64,000 nt of DNA from Stieleria sp. JC731 (lineage in GTDB: Bacteria > Planctomycetota > Planctomycetia > Pirellulales > Pirellulaceae): NCBI RefSeq assembly GCF_020966635.1, contig NZ_JAJKFQ010000002.1, positions 1,116,001 to 1,180,000 on the forward strand, in the 5' to 3' direction. Under the pieces are notes generated by a model. That model saw only the letters and a list, made by a program, of their open reading frames with translations. It did no database searches and was not told the DNA's origin. A program made the position numbers and the translations under genes. Within the stretch, counting starts at the first letter, position 1. The number at the start of each line of letters is the position of its first letter. Positions 17,246 to 26,985 of the stretch are shown here, piece after piece.

Positions 17246-18520
17246 TCAGTCCAAGCGAAACAGTTCTCGCAACGCTTTGACAAGGCCTTTCTGATGGCCT
17301 TCAGCGGCATCTTCTTTTAGCGATGCCAACGGCGGGTGCAGCAGTTTGTTGATGATACGATCCAGACTCTTCTCGATCTCGCTACGCAAAGCCGGTTCGC
17401 CGCCAAGCGATTCCAATTTCGGAAGCAACCGATCAAGCTCGTCTTGCTTGATTTGCTGTGCCTGTTCGCGAAGTCGCTTGATGACCGGACCGGTCGCTCG
17501 GTGGTTCAGGTCCGCAAGTAGCCGCTTGGTTTCTTCGGTGATGATCCGTTGGGCTTTTGGCCATTCCTTTTCCCGTTCATGACGGTTTCGTTGACATGCC
17601 GCTTGCAAGTCATCGATTTGGTACAGGTACAGGTTGGGGAAGTCATCCAGGCCGGCGTCGAAGTCACGGGGGACAGCCAAGTCCAACGCCAACAAAACGC
17701 GGTCTTTGCGTTTCGCTCGCAGCGTTTCAAACTGCTGACGAGTCAGGATCGGTTCGGTCGCCGCCGTGGTACCAACAATCAAATCAGCCTGGGTGACTTG
17801 ATCAAGGAACGTGTCCCATGGGGCGAAGGAAACATTGAAGGCTTCGGCCAATTTTTGAGCACGCTCGATGCTCCGATTTAACACGACGACATTATTGGCG
17901 CCCGCTTGAATGAGATAGCGAAGTGTCTCTTCACCCATTTCGCCGGCACCGCAAATGAGCACCCGTTTGCCGACGAGACTGTCGAACACCTCGGGCACGA
18001 CTTCGCCGACAGCAACGCTGGGAACGCTGACGCGGCGGCGATGGATTTCGGTTTCCGTTTGGACCCGCTTCGCAGCATGATTGGCCCCTTGGAATACCGC
18101 ATGGGTTAGTGGCCCGGCAGATCCAAGCTGACATGCCAATTCATAAGCCTGCTTCACCTGCGAAAGAATCTGCGATTCGCCGATCACCATGCTGTCCAAA
18201 CTGGACGCGACGGTGAAAAGATGCTCGATCGCCTCGTGACCGCTGCGAAAGATCATTTGATCCATGATCTCATCGGTCGGCATCGCATGTTGTTCGGCAA
18301 TAAACGAGATCACGGCATCACGGTCCGGGGAACCGCTATCATCAACCGTGGTATACAACTCGGTCCTATTGCATGTGCTAATCAGCACGAGTTCGCCATT
18401 GGGAAAACGCCGGCGGAATTCGTTTAGTGCTGAACCGACTTGATCGCTCGTAAATGCCACCCGCTCGCGAAACTCAACGGCCGTATCGTGGTGGCTGCAT
18501 CCAATCATCTGCAGCTGCAT
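17246..18520 (-). CDS. hemA: Glutamyl-tRNA reductase
   Basis: Reduces Glu-tRNA(Glu) to glutamate-1-semialdehyde with NADPH, the first committed step of C5-pathway tetrapyrrole synthesis. The 424-aa product has the catalytic cysteine C50 in LISTCNRTELY, the GESQILSQVKQAY motif, the NADPH-binding VLICGAGEMGEETLRYL, and the C-terminal dimerisation helix region ending LVKALRELFRLD. Its ATG overlaps the stop of the upstream CcsA/HemX-like gene by one base (TGATG at 18518-18522), so the two are coupled. The other visible tetrapyrrole gene, cobA-hemD, is 12 kb away. Confidence 0.96.
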   Translation of the reverse strand: MQLQMIGCSHHDTAVEFRERVAFTSDQVGSALNEFRRRFPNGELVLISTCNRTELYTTVDDSGSPDRDAVISFIAEQHAMPTDEIMDQMIFRSGHEAIEHLFTVASSLDSMVIGESQILSQVKQAYELACQLGSAGPLTHAVFQGANHAAKRVQTETEIHRRRVSVPSVAVGEVVPEVFDSLVGKRVLICGAGEMGEETLRYLIQAGANNVVVLNRSIERAQKLAEAFNVSFAPWDTFLDQVTQADLIVGTTAATEPILTRQQFETLRAKRKDRVLLALDLAVPRDFDAGLDDFPNLYLYQIDDLQAACQRNRHEREKEWPKAQRIITEETKRLLADLNHRATGPVIKRLREQAQQIKQDELDRLLPKLESLGGEPALRSEIEKSLDRIINKLLHPPLASLKEDAAEGHQKGLVKALRELFRLD

Positions 18521-19356
18521 CAGCTCACCCCGTGCGAACTAAAGACCACGCCGAAAAGCGCTAGCAGCAAGAATCCCAGGCTAGCCAGGGTCATGTAAAA
18601 AGCCTTTCGCCCACGACTAGCCGGGCGATAGAAGAATTCGGTCGCCGCGGCCACACAGAGCCAAACCAGAAGTACCAGACTTAAGATGATGCCGCTGTCG
18701 GACCATACCATCCGGTAATTCTCGTTCAGGTTCATGATCATCCCGGCGATCGTTCCGATGGCGACGGAAATCGTGCTGACCAACAACGATTGCCGGTTGG
18801 CACGATCGAGCGTTTCGAGGGTGGGCAATCGAAATCGAGTTCCCCCGGCACGTTTCATCTTTAAGCGTCTGGATTGAACCAAATACATCACGCCGGCAAG
18901 AAATCCGATCAGCACTGACCCGGTGCCAACCATCATCGCGAAACCGTGAATCGATCCCCATACGTCTGTCGCGTGGTCACGGGAAAATCGTTCCCAGCCT
19001 CCGACGAAAACGCCCAGCCCGATCGTCAGCAGAATCAAGGGCAGAAAAAACAGGCTGATAATGGTGTCGCTGCGGCGGATGTAGGCGACGGTGAAGAAAA
19101 TCGCTAGTCCCAGAGCCAGTAACAATGACCACTCCGCCCAGCTGGATAGTAAGCCAAGCTTTTCATCGACCGGGACGTCGATCACACGCAGAAACAAAAA
19201 ACTGATCTGGGTGAATAGGCCAAGCGCCATCATGACCAAGACGATCGCCGAGCGCGCACCGAAACTTACAACCAGTCTTGAAAGCTCGAGGGCATAGGCG
19301 AGCAGATAACTGGTGAAGAAACAGGCGACGGAAATCTTGTGCAGGATTTCTAACAC
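18520..19356 (-). CDS. CcsA/HemX-like cytochrome c assembly family membrane protein
   Basis: 278-aa polytopic membrane protein with about eight hydrophobic helices, from ISVACFFTSYLLAYALELSR to LASLGFLLLALFGVVF. The segment WGSIHGFAMMVGTGSVLIGF corresponds to the conserved W..H.. heme-handling region of the CcmC/CcsA/HemX superfamily. A position directly before and overlapping hemA is typical of HemX, which in Bacillus lowers HemA levels. A cytochrome c biogenesis role (CcsA) is the alternative; a full CcsA would usually be longer and have the WWD motif, which I do not see clearly. Confidence 0.8.
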   Translation of the reverse strand: MLEILHKISVACFFTSYLLAYALELSRLVVSFGARSAIVLVMMALGLFTQISFLFLRVIDVPVDEKLGLLSSWAEWSLLLALGLAIFFTVAYIRRSDTIISLFFLPLILLTIGLGVFVGGWERFSRDHATDVWGSIHGFAMMVGTGSVLIGFLAGVMYLVQSRRLKMKRAGGTRFRLPTLETLDRANRQSLLVSTISVAIGTIAGMIMNLNENYRMVWSDSGIILSLVLLVWLCVAAATEFFYRPASRGRKAFYMTLASLGFLLLALFGVVFSSHGVS

Positions 19357-19822
19357 GAACGCCGAGGGGTGGTAGGCGAAGGGGTGGTGGGCATCTCAGA
19401 CTAATCTGATTGTATTGTCAGTGCGGTTTTCCAAACGGTAAACGCTATTCGAAACGGCGATTCATTCGACCGATAACAGTCGGTTTTGACTTCGCGATTC
19501 TACCTCTCTGGAGGCGGGCTAATCGCATTTGCCATCGAACAAAACAGTCGCCCCAGTGACTAATTTGTGCATCCGTGGGGATCTCGGATTCCTACCGCGA
19601 ACACCGTTCCAATTAAGCGACAATGACTAGGTCTGCGTTTAAACCGCCAGCGGAACCGAGGGAATATCCTACACGTCAATCGTTCGATGACCATAGGATA
19701 CGTAGGTTGGACATCGAACCTCACGAGCCTCTTTCTAAAGCGGATTCCGATTCGCTTGCCCATTCAGGATATTCTGAACGACAGTCAATGCTGCGACAGT
19801 CGGACTTTGAAATCAGCGGTCG
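19357..19822. other. Intergenic gap between comEC end and hemX start, nothing recognised
   Basis: 466 bases between two minus-strand genes. It should contain the hemX-hemA promoter (near 19357-19450) and the 3' end of the comEC transcript. I found no convincing ORF, RNA or terminator hairpin. Confidence 0.4.
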
Positions 19823-22474
19823 CTACCAAGGGTCGCACAACCAGGAACGTATTTCGGTATTTGCATTCCTATCGAGCCGGACGCGTACCGCGCCAAGTTT
19901 GGCCGTGACATGGACCCCACTGCCGGTTTGAGAAAGCATTTGCTGAACCTCCACCGATCGAGACCGCTTTCCGCCACTGACGATCGTCTCTTGAGGCCGG
20001 GCCCAGGCGAGCACCATTTCAGCTTTCATCCGCAAACTGCCATGATGCGGGGCCATCATGATTCCACCAGGCGGAGGCCTTGATCCGTCGACCAGTAACT
20101 CCGTCCCCGGAGGTTCTAGATCACCCGGCAGGATGACCGGTACTCCGGCATGCACCAATTTCAACACCAAGCTGTTCGCGTTGTCGCTGCCATGAACACC
20201 GGACAGCGGAGGGTGCAGAACTTCGAAACAATCAACCAGAGCGTTACGTTCGGAAATCGTTTGATCGGAACAAACTTCGACCACCGGAACGGCTGCATTG
20301 TCGATCGCGTTGTCCAAATCACGCAATTGTTTTTCCGATCGACGCAGCATTCCTGGTGGCGTGATGATCTGCTTAACCTTGAAGCGTTCAAGCAAGGCCG
20401 GCAAAGCGTTGTAATGATCAGCATCGGCATGTGATAGAAAGACACCATCAAGTTGCGTGATCCCCATCGACCACAAGGCGGTATCGATCGGTCGACAATT
20501 TCCTTCATAGTTGCCCAGCCTCCCACAGTCATACAGCCAGATGCGCCGGTCGGCAGTACGAACAATGACGCTGGTCCCATGTCCGACGTCAATAAAGGTC
20601 GTTTCGATCATTGATTCGGGAAACGGTGAAACGCGTGTGACCAAGACGACGTTGACCGCGACCCAAAACCCAATCCATGCAAACCGACAAACCCGTCCCC
20701 AGCGGAGCTTCACAAACAACGTCATTGCTAGACCAACATAAAAAGCACCGATGCTGATCGACGTTGGCGACGGCAACCAATAATGGCCACCGGGAATCGA
20801 AGCCGCCCAAGCGATAACTGTTGACATATAACGCAGCGAGTACTCACACACCGCTGCCGGCATCGTCGCCAGCCATGGTGCGATAGGATCTAGAATCACC
20901 ACGATAACGCCAGCCGGCAGGGCGAACGCGAGCCCCATCCAGACCAGCACATTGGTCAAGACACTGATCAAAGAGATCAAATGGAATTGGGCCCAAACAT
21001 AAGGCAATGCTACAGCCGTTACGCAGGTACTCATCCACGCCAGTTGACCAACGAATCCGAAGATCAGCTTGATCGTTTTCTTCCATAGGCCGGCTGAATT
21101 TTCGATCAACCGATCAAAGTTTTCTTGACGTTGATTTTCACGTTGCTTCGCAAAAGACAGCGGAAGTGTCATCGCCGAACGGGCTGCCAACATCAACGTA
21201 ATCACAGCCAAAAACGAAAGATGGACGCCGGGGGCAAACAGATTTAGCGGATTCTTAACGAGCAACAAAATCGCGGCAAAGGCGAGCGTATTGAGTGGTT
21301 GGCTCGTTCGCCGAAAACATCCCGCCAACAAGAAAACGCCAACCAGGACCGCGGCTCGTAAGACAGGCGGACGCCCACCCGTCATCGCAACATAAAATGC
21401 ACTCAGTGAAACGATGACGATAAAACGCGGTGTCGGATTGATCCCCGCAGCGGCGACAGCCCAAGACACGAACATGACCAAGATCGCCAAGTGCATCCCA
21501 CTGACCGACAATAGATGCGCCGTCCCCGTCGTTAGTAGTTGGTCACGAGTTGTCTGGTCAACCAGTTCGCGTTGACCTAAGACCAGTGCCAAAGCCAACG
21601 GCCCGGTTTGCGACCCAGTGTATCGAATCAATGAATCACGGCCGATGTCGCCGATGGACGCGATCGTGCGATTGATAATGTCACGAGATGGGCTTAGCAG
21701 GACCACCGATTGCGCGTTCTTGGTATCGATACGGCAATGCAGACCTCGACGCCGATAGTTTGAACGCAGGTCGGGTTCACCAGGGTTTGTCGGTTGATCA
21801 AATGGCCGCAGCCAACCATAGATTTCTAGACGGTCGCCGGGACGATGGTGGCTTAAATCGCCGTCAACACGAACTAGCACTCTACCATCGATCGAGACCA
21901 GTTGTTCGCTGTTTCGATAGCGATCAACGTCGATCATCAATTCGCTGGTGTAGGTCATCGCTTGATTTCCGAAACCAGGCCGACTTCGCAGTACCACTCG
22001 ACCATCAAGCGTTCCTTGAACAATCACGGGATAGGCTTCCCTATCAAGCAGCTTCAAGATGGAAGCGGATCGATACTGTTGTTCCAGAAACGCATGCCAA
22101 GTGGCAAACAATCCGATCACGCCGATAGCACTGGCAAGGTAGCGAAGCGTTTGTCGGGCTGACGGACGGGCGATATGCCGCCGCGTGACTTCGACAACAA
22201 CGATCACGGCCAAGACAAGGCATCCCCATCGAACCAGACTGGTTGGCAACGACCAAAAGGTCGCACGGTCCAGAAGAATGCCGGTGATCGCTAGCACCAA
22301 GACGACAAGTGCCGGATAGCGATGCAGGGACTCGCAAGGCGACCAAAGAAGATCGAAATGGAATTGATCAGCGATCCTTGCCGAAGTAGCCGCTTGGTCA
22401 GAATTCCGTTGCACCGCCGATCGATCCTTGCCGCATTCCATTCCTCGATAAGCCCCGTCCTTCACGAGGCACAC
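19823..22474 (-). CDS. comEC: ComEC/Rec2-type competence DNA channel protein
   Basis: Inner-membrane channel for uptake of single-stranded transforming DNA. The 883-aa product has N-terminal hydrophobic helices and an OB-like DUF4131 region (about 130-260). The Competence domain follows with LALVLGQRELVDQTTRDQLL and the signature GTAHLLSVSGMHLAIL, then many membrane segments. The C-terminal metallo-beta-lactamase-like domain starts near FIDVGHGTSVIVRTADRR and has LSHADADHYNALPALL, the HxDxDH metal motif that is retained. The length is longer than E. coli YcaI but normal for the full-domain form. The start is GTG at 22474 or ATG at 22441. No other com genes are adjacent; the GspE/GspF cluster at 46-54 kb could in principle supply a pseudopilus, but that link is speculative. 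Confidence 0.93.
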   Translation of the reverse strand: MCLVKDGAYRGMECGKDRSAVQRNSDQAATSARIADQFHFDLLWSPCESLHRYPALVVLVLAITGILLDRATFWSLPTSLVRWGCLVLAVIVVVEVTRRHIARPSARQTLRYLASAIGVIGLFATWHAFLEQQYRSASILKLLDREAYPVIVQGTLDGRVVLRSRPGFGNQAMTYTSELMIDVDRYRNSEQLVSIDGRVLVRVDGDLSHHRPGDRLEIYGWLRPFDQPTNPGEPDLRSNYRRRGLHCRIDTKNAQSVVLLSPSRDIINRTIASIGDIGRDSLIRYTGSQTGPLALALVLGQRELVDQTTRDQLLTTGTAHLLSVSGMHLAILVMFVSWAVAAAGINPTPRFIVIVSLSAFYVAMTGGRPPVLRAAVLVGVFLLAGCFRRTSQPLNTLAFAAILLLVKNPLNLFAPGVHLSFLAVITLMLAARSAMTLPLSFAKQRENQRQENFDRLIENSAGLWKKTIKLIFGFVGQLAWMSTCVTAVALPYVWAQFHLISLISVLTNVLVWMGLAFALPAGVIVVILDPIAPWLATMPAAVCEYSLRYMSTVIAWAASIPGGHYWLPSPTSISIGAFYVGLAMTLFVKLRWGRVCRFAWIGFWVAVNVVLVTRVSPFPESMIETTFIDVGHGTSVIVRTADRRIWLYDCGRLGNYEGNCRPIDTALWSMGITQLDGVFLSHADADHYNALPALLERFKVKQIITPPGMLRRSEKQLRDLDNAIDNAAVPVVEVCSDQTISERNALVDCFEVLHPPLSGVHGSDNANSLVLKLVHAGVPVILPGDLEPPGTELLVDGSRPPPGGIMMAPHHGSLRMKAEMVLAWARPQETIVSGGKRSRSVEVQQMLSQTGSGVHVTAKLGAVRVRLDRNANTEIRSWLCDPW

Positions 22475-22735
22475 TCGTCAAGCAGGATGGTATGATATCA
22501 GCGCTAGGGAGGGGTGTGTGGTGATCGGGCAGTGGTGATCTGGCAAGCGCTGCTGGCGACGAGACCCGATGTTCACGATATCGGATGCTTGGTTGATCCA
22601 CCGTAGGGAAGGCCAGCGACGCGATGGACAGCGTACAACGGTACCCTGGGGGTGCTCGGGACTGATTTCTTGTCCGTGGGTGTAAAATCTTGGATGACTT
22701 CACCGTTGCACCAGCATTTCATCGATCGAGAAGAT

Positions 22736-24883
22736 ATGGATATGAAGTATTTACCAACTGTTCCTCTCGCCTGTTTACTCGCTTTCGGTTTGACATCCCC
22801 CGTGCCCGCGCAAAACGCAAATAACAAATTGGTCTATCCAAGTACAAATACGGTCGATGTTTCGGATACCTATCACGGGATCAGTGTTGCCGACCCGTAT
22901 CGATGGTTGGAAGACACCGAAAGCGATCAGACACGTCAGTGGATCGAGGCGGAAAACAAAGTGACGCAGGACTATCTGCAAGCTTTGCCCGGTCGCGAAG
23001 ATATGCGGGAGCGTTTGGAAAAGCTTTGGAACTATGAGCGTTACGGAATCCCGACGCGTCGCGGCGACCGTTATTTCTATTCGCATAACGACGGACTGCA
23101 GAACCAAAGCGTGTTCTACACCGCCGATGCACTCGATGCCCCTCGTAAGGTATTGATCGATCCCAACAACCTTAGCGATGACGGAACGGTCGCGCTGGCG
23201 TCAACGGCGATTACCAAGGATGGGACTTTGGTCGCCTACGGGTTGGCCGATGGCGGCAGTGATTGGCGAACCTGGAAAGTCCGTGACGTTGCGACCGGCA
23301 AAGACCTTGAGGACGAAGTTCGTTGGGTGAAGTTCAGCGGCGTCGCTTGGCTACCGGACAACAGCGGTTTTTTCTACTCCCGCTACGACGCACCGGTCGA
23401 AGGTTCCGAACTGCTGAGCACGAACGAAAACCAAAAGATGTATTTCCATCGCTTGGGAACTTCGCAAGACGATGACCAATTGATCCTTTCACGACCCGAT
23501 CATCCGAAATGGGGATTTTCACCGGTCGTGACTGAAGATGGCCGTTACCTCGTCATTCACAACTGGAAAGGTAGCGAGCCAAAGTCTCAAGTGTTTATCA
23601 AACGGTTGGATCAAGAAGACAGCGAAGTCAAACCGTTGATCACCGGATTCGATGCCGAATACAACTTGATCGCTTCAGTCGATGAAACACTGTATTTCCT
23701 GACAGATCATGAAGCACCACGCCGCCGATTGATCTCGGTCAATGCAGACGCTGCCGAACGAGAAGGCTGGGGCGAAGTCATCGCCGAAAGCGAAGATGTC
23801 ATCGAATCGGCAAGTTTATTTGGCGAGGTGTTCTACGTCAGCTCGCTAAAGGACGCGCGCAGCTTGATCACTCGTCATAACATCGACGGTTCCCTGATCG
23901 ATGAATTTGAATTGCCAGGCCTCGGTAGCGTCGGCGGATTTAACGGCTACCAAGACGCGACGGAAACCTTCTTTTCGTTCACAAACTATGTCACACCCGG
24001 TGCAATTTATCGCGTCGATTTGACAAGCCCTTCACCGGCAAAGGCTGACGCAAAACTTTGGCGACAAAGTGAACTCGATCTCGATCTCAGTCAGTTCGTG
24101 ACCGAGCAGGTCTTTTGCACCAGCAAAGACGGAACCAAGGTGCCGATCATCATCACCCGTCACAAAGACACCAAGCTGGACGGTAGCAACCAAACATTGC
24201 TGTATGCGTACGGTGGTTTCAATATCTCGCTAACACCATCGTTTTCACCCGCCAACGCGGCCTGGGTTGATGCCGGTGGAATCTATGCCGTAGCGAACCT
24301 TCGCGGTGGTGGCGAATACGGTCGCCAGTGGCACGAAGCTGGAATGCGTTTGAATAAGCAAAACGTGTTCGATGATTTCATTTCGGCCGCAGAGTTTCTG
24401 ATTTCCTCCGGCTACACCTCAAACAGTCGTTTAGGAATTCGTGGCGGCAGCAATGGCGGGCTGTTGGTCGGTGCCGTCATGACCCAGCGTCCCGATCTGT
24501 TCGGCGCGTGCTTACCAGCGGTAGGTGTCATGGACATGTTGCGATTCCAAAAATTCACCATCGGCTGGGCATGGGTCGGTGAATATGGCAGCAGCGATGA
24601 GGAAGACCAAATCAAGAACCTGATGTCGTACTCACCGCTGCACAACGTCAAAGAAGGCACCTGCTATCCGGCGACGCTTGTGACCACGGCCGATCGAGAT
24701 GACCGGGTTGTTCCCGGGCACAGCTTCAAATTCGCTGCCGCACTTCAAAAAGCCCAAAGCTGTGACAATCCGACTCTGATTCGTATCGAGACACGAGCCG
24801 GTCATGGCGCGGGAACTCCGGTGAGCAAACGGATCGAAGAGTACACCGACCTTTGGACGTTCCTGAAGGCGAATCTTCAATAG
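22736..24883 (+). CDS. Secreted prolyl oligopeptidase, S9A family
   Basis: Serine peptidase cutting short peptides after proline. From ATG 22736 (715 aa) it has a signal peptide (MDMKYLPTVPLACLLAFGLT... ending near VPAQ), then the S9A N-terminal YPSTNTVDVSDTYHG and VADPYRWLED, a beta-propeller, and a C-terminal alpha/beta-hydrolase. The catalytic Ser lies in GIRGGSNGGLLVG, the Asp in DRDDRVVPGHS and the His in AGHGAGTP. All three are in the expected order. An upstream start at 22652 would add 28 residues in front of the signal peptide and is unlikely. It stands alone between comEC (divergent) and the condensation-domain gene. Confidence 0.95.
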   Translation: MDMKYLPTVPLACLLAFGLTSPVPAQNANNKLVYPSTNTVDVSDTYHGISVADPYRWLEDTESDQTRQWIEAENKVTQDYLQALPGREDMRERLEKLWNYERYGIPTRRGDRYFYSHNDGLQNQSVFYTADALDAPRKVLIDPNNLSDDGTVALASTAITKDGTLVAYGLADGGSDWRTWKVRDVATGKDLEDEVRWVKFSGVAWLPDNSGFFYSRYDAPVEGSELLSTNENQKMYFHRLGTSQDDDQLILSRPDHPKWGFSPVVTEDGRYLVIHNWKGSEPKSQVFIKRLDQEDSEVKPLITGFDAEYNLIASVDETLYFLTDHEAPRRRLISVNADAAEREGWGEVIAESEDVIESASLFGEVFYVSSLKDARSLITRHNIDGSLIDEFELPGLGSVGGFNGYQDATETFFSFTNYVTPGAIYRVDLTSPSPAKADAKLWRQSELDLDLSQFVTEQVFCTSKDGTKVPIIITRHKDTKLDGSNQTLLYAYGGFNISLTPSFSPANAAWVDAGGIYAVANLRGGGEYGRQWHEAGMRLNKQNVFDDFISAAEFLISSGYTSNSRLGIRGGSNGGLLVGAVMTQRPDLFGACLPAVGVMDMLRFQKFTIGWAWVGEYGSSDEEDQIKNLMSYSPLHNVKEGTCYPATLVTTADRDDRVVPGHSFKFAAALQKAQSCDNPTLIRIETRAGHGAGTPVSKRIEEYTDLWTFLKANLQ

Positions 24884-25025
24884 ACGCTCGCCGTTTGAAT
24901 CTTGGTCGGCATCGATTCGGTCGGCAGGGAATGCTGTGGCCCGGTTGCAAAATTGGGCCATAGCAAGAACGGGTAAAACGAACTAATCTTGGTGATCCTG
25001 CGCGCAATCGAAGTGATACCGTGAC

Positions 25026-26417
25026 GTGTCGTTCGCTGCCCGCTCCCGCCTACCCGCGCACAAGATCATGCATCTTGCTACCCCGACGGCGCCGACTTAC
25101 GGGCGTACGTTTCCGCTGTATGTGCCACCGATCGACTGGTTCTTTCTCACAGATGACAGTCCTCGGTACACGATGTCATTTTTCCTCGACCTCGATTTTA
25201 GCGGGCAGCTGGATCAGGCCACATTCGAAGCCGCAGTCGAGGAAGCGCTTCAGCGACACCCACTGTTGTTTTGCCGCGTCGCACCGGAAAAAAATGATCG
25301 CCTTTGCTGGGTGTTGTCGCCAAAAGATATCGCACCGGTCGATTGGGCCGATGGACAGACCCCGATCGATATGGGAAATGGGTATCTGGATCTGCGGACC
25401 AACACGGGGCTGCGGATTTGGGTCCGGCAGTCGTCCGACAGCGCTCGGGTGACGATGCAGTTTCATCATGCCGCGTGCGATGGTACGGGGGCTTACCGAT
25501 TTGTCGGTGACTTGCTGGGTTGCTACATGCGGCGATTGGCCTGCTGCGAGGGCGAAGTCGAGTTATCAAATTTTGATGCCGCATCGTTGAAGGTCCGTCG
25601 ATCAAAGATGCGTAGCATCATGATGCACGACAGTGCTCTTTCGAAATTTAAGCAGGCTGCCGCCCAAGCGTTTGATCACATCGGAACACGCGTGGCGCCA
25701 CTTAAGCCGCCAGCGACGGCGCCACAAACATTCCAACTGCCGGCGATGGAGAAGCAAACCTTCACGGCAGGAGACTTAGCCAACCTGCGTAAAGCGGCAA
25801 CGTCGCAGGGTGGGACACTAAACGATTTGTTTCTCAGCAAAATGTTCGTCGCCGCACATCGCTGGAACGGATCGTTCACGGGATCACGAAAGATTCGAAT
25901 CCTTGTACCGGCCGATATGCGTGATGGGGATGACTTTGAAATCCCCGCATGCAATATGACCGCCTGCACTTTTATCTCACGGGCTGCGAGTGAAATCGAA
26001 GACGAAAAGCGTTTGATGGACTTGGTCGTTCGCGACACGCTGGCACTGAAAAGTGGGCAGCTTCAAAAGGACTTTGTCAATTCAATCACCACCGCGATGG
26101 AAGGCAAACTGTTGCCTTGGATTCTTTGGGCAAGCCGCTGCATGGCGACCGGAGTGTTCTCCAATGCCGGTGACCCATCGCGACGCTTTACCGGCAAGTT
26201 GCCAAAGAAACGCGGGAAGGTCAGCTGTGATGAATTCACACTCGAAGGCATCACCGGGGTTCCACCTCTGCGGCACAACACACGTAGTACTTTGTCGTCG
26301 AGTATCTACGGTCGTCAGCTAACGTTCTCGTTGCGTTGTGATCCGTATCTTTTCGGCAGTGACGACACGAAGCAACTGTTGGAACTGTTCTGCGACCAAT
26401 TAAGACCGCTTTGTTAG
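25026..26417 (+). CDS. Stand-alone condensation-domain/CoA-dependent acyltransferase superfamily protein
   Basis: 463 aa from GTG 25026, or 449 from ATG 25068. It carries the superfamily active-site motif HHxxxDG as HHAACDG (residues 147-153) in a context QFHHAACDGTGAYRFVGDLL, with a second half containing the LNDLFLSKMFVAAHRW and RILVPADMRD segments (equivalent to the NDVxLA and PxxxR elements of condensation and wax-ester-synthase/PapA folds). It is a complete two-lobed chloramphenicol-acetyltransferase-like fold with no adenylation or carrier domain, and no NRPS or PKS gene is near. It may acylate a lipid, a carbohydrate or a natural product. The donor and acceptor are unknown. Confidence 0.8.
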   Translation: MSFAARSRLPAHKIMHLATPTAPTYGRTFPLYVPPIDWFFLTDDSPRYTMSFFLDLDFSGQLDQATFEAAVEEALQRHPLLFCRVAPEKNDRLCWVLSPKDIAPVDWADGQTPIDMGNGYLDLRTNTGLRIWVRQSSDSARVTMQFHHAACDGTGAYRFVGDLLGCYMRRLACCEGEVELSNFDAASLKVRRSKMRSIMMHDSALSKFKQAAAQAFDHIGTRVAPLKPPATAPQTFQLPAMEKQTFTAGDLANLRKAATSQGGTLNDLFLSKMFVAAHRWNGSFTGSRKIRILVPADMRDGDDFEIPACNMTACTFISRAASEIEDEKRLMDLVVRDTLALKSGQLQKDFVNSITTAMEGKLLPWILWASRCMATGVFSNAGDPSRRFTGKLPKKRGKVSCDEFTLEGITGVPPLRHNTRSTLSSSIYGRQLTFSLRCDPYLFGSDDTKQLLELFCDQLRPLC

Positions 26418-26451
26418 TGCAATGTTTCAACTGAAAAGTTGGGTTGGGGGC

Positions 26452-26905
26452 ATCAGCCGACGGGCGTTAGCCCCGGTGATTGCACTGAAACCGGGGCTAA
26501 CGCCCATCGGCTAATCAAAAATCAAGCTGGACTGGTCCCCTATGAGCCGCACCGCGTTAGCGGCGGTTAAATGACTTGCAGAACCTGACACAGATCACAG
26601 AACCGCACGCTCGCGCGCCTGCGGCTGATCGTTTTTCAATCAGCTCATTGCCTTATCAGCCGCTGGCGCCAGCCCGCGGTTCCTGCAGCGAACCGATCCT
26701 GCACACAGAACCGCACGCTCGTGCGCCCGCGGCTGATGAAAATCACCCTATGAACCGCACCGCGTTAGCGGCGGTTTTCGCACGGGCAACCGGGGCTAAT
26801 GCCCATCGGCTAATCAAAAATCAAGCTGGACTTGCCCCCAATGAGCCGCACCGCGTTAGCGGCGGTTATCCCAAACACAACCAGGGCTAACACCCAATCG
26901 GCGAA
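26452..26905. repeat. Composite dispersed-repeat cluster in the 26.4-27.0 kb gap
   Basis: The gap 26418-26985 is almost all repeat. Element A (core GGGCTAACGCCCATCGGCT) occurs at 26452-26476 (minus), 26491-26515, 26790-26814 and, degenerate, 26881-26905. Element B (core GAGCCGCACCGCGTTAGCGG) occurs at 26542-26568, 26750-26776 and 26841-26867. Element C (AGAACCGCACGCTCG...) occurs at 26598-26630 and 26705-26737. A 78-nt composite of A, a TCAAAAATCAAGCTGGACT spacer and B is present twice, at 26491-26568 and 26790-26867, with about four differences. The first two A copies form a hairpin with a 14-nt loop. No coding function is apparent. Confidence 0.85.
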
Positions 26906-26985
26906 CCCGAAAATCAAGTTGGACCAAAGCACTCGGTTGACTGGTAAAGCCAATGAATCGATAGCGATAAGCAGTCCACCATCGG

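Noticed and set aside
26576-26890. 104-codon plus-strand frame in the repeat cluster
   Set aside because: It encodes only translated repeat units (PHARAPAAD and RTALAAV appear repeatedly) and has no start context.
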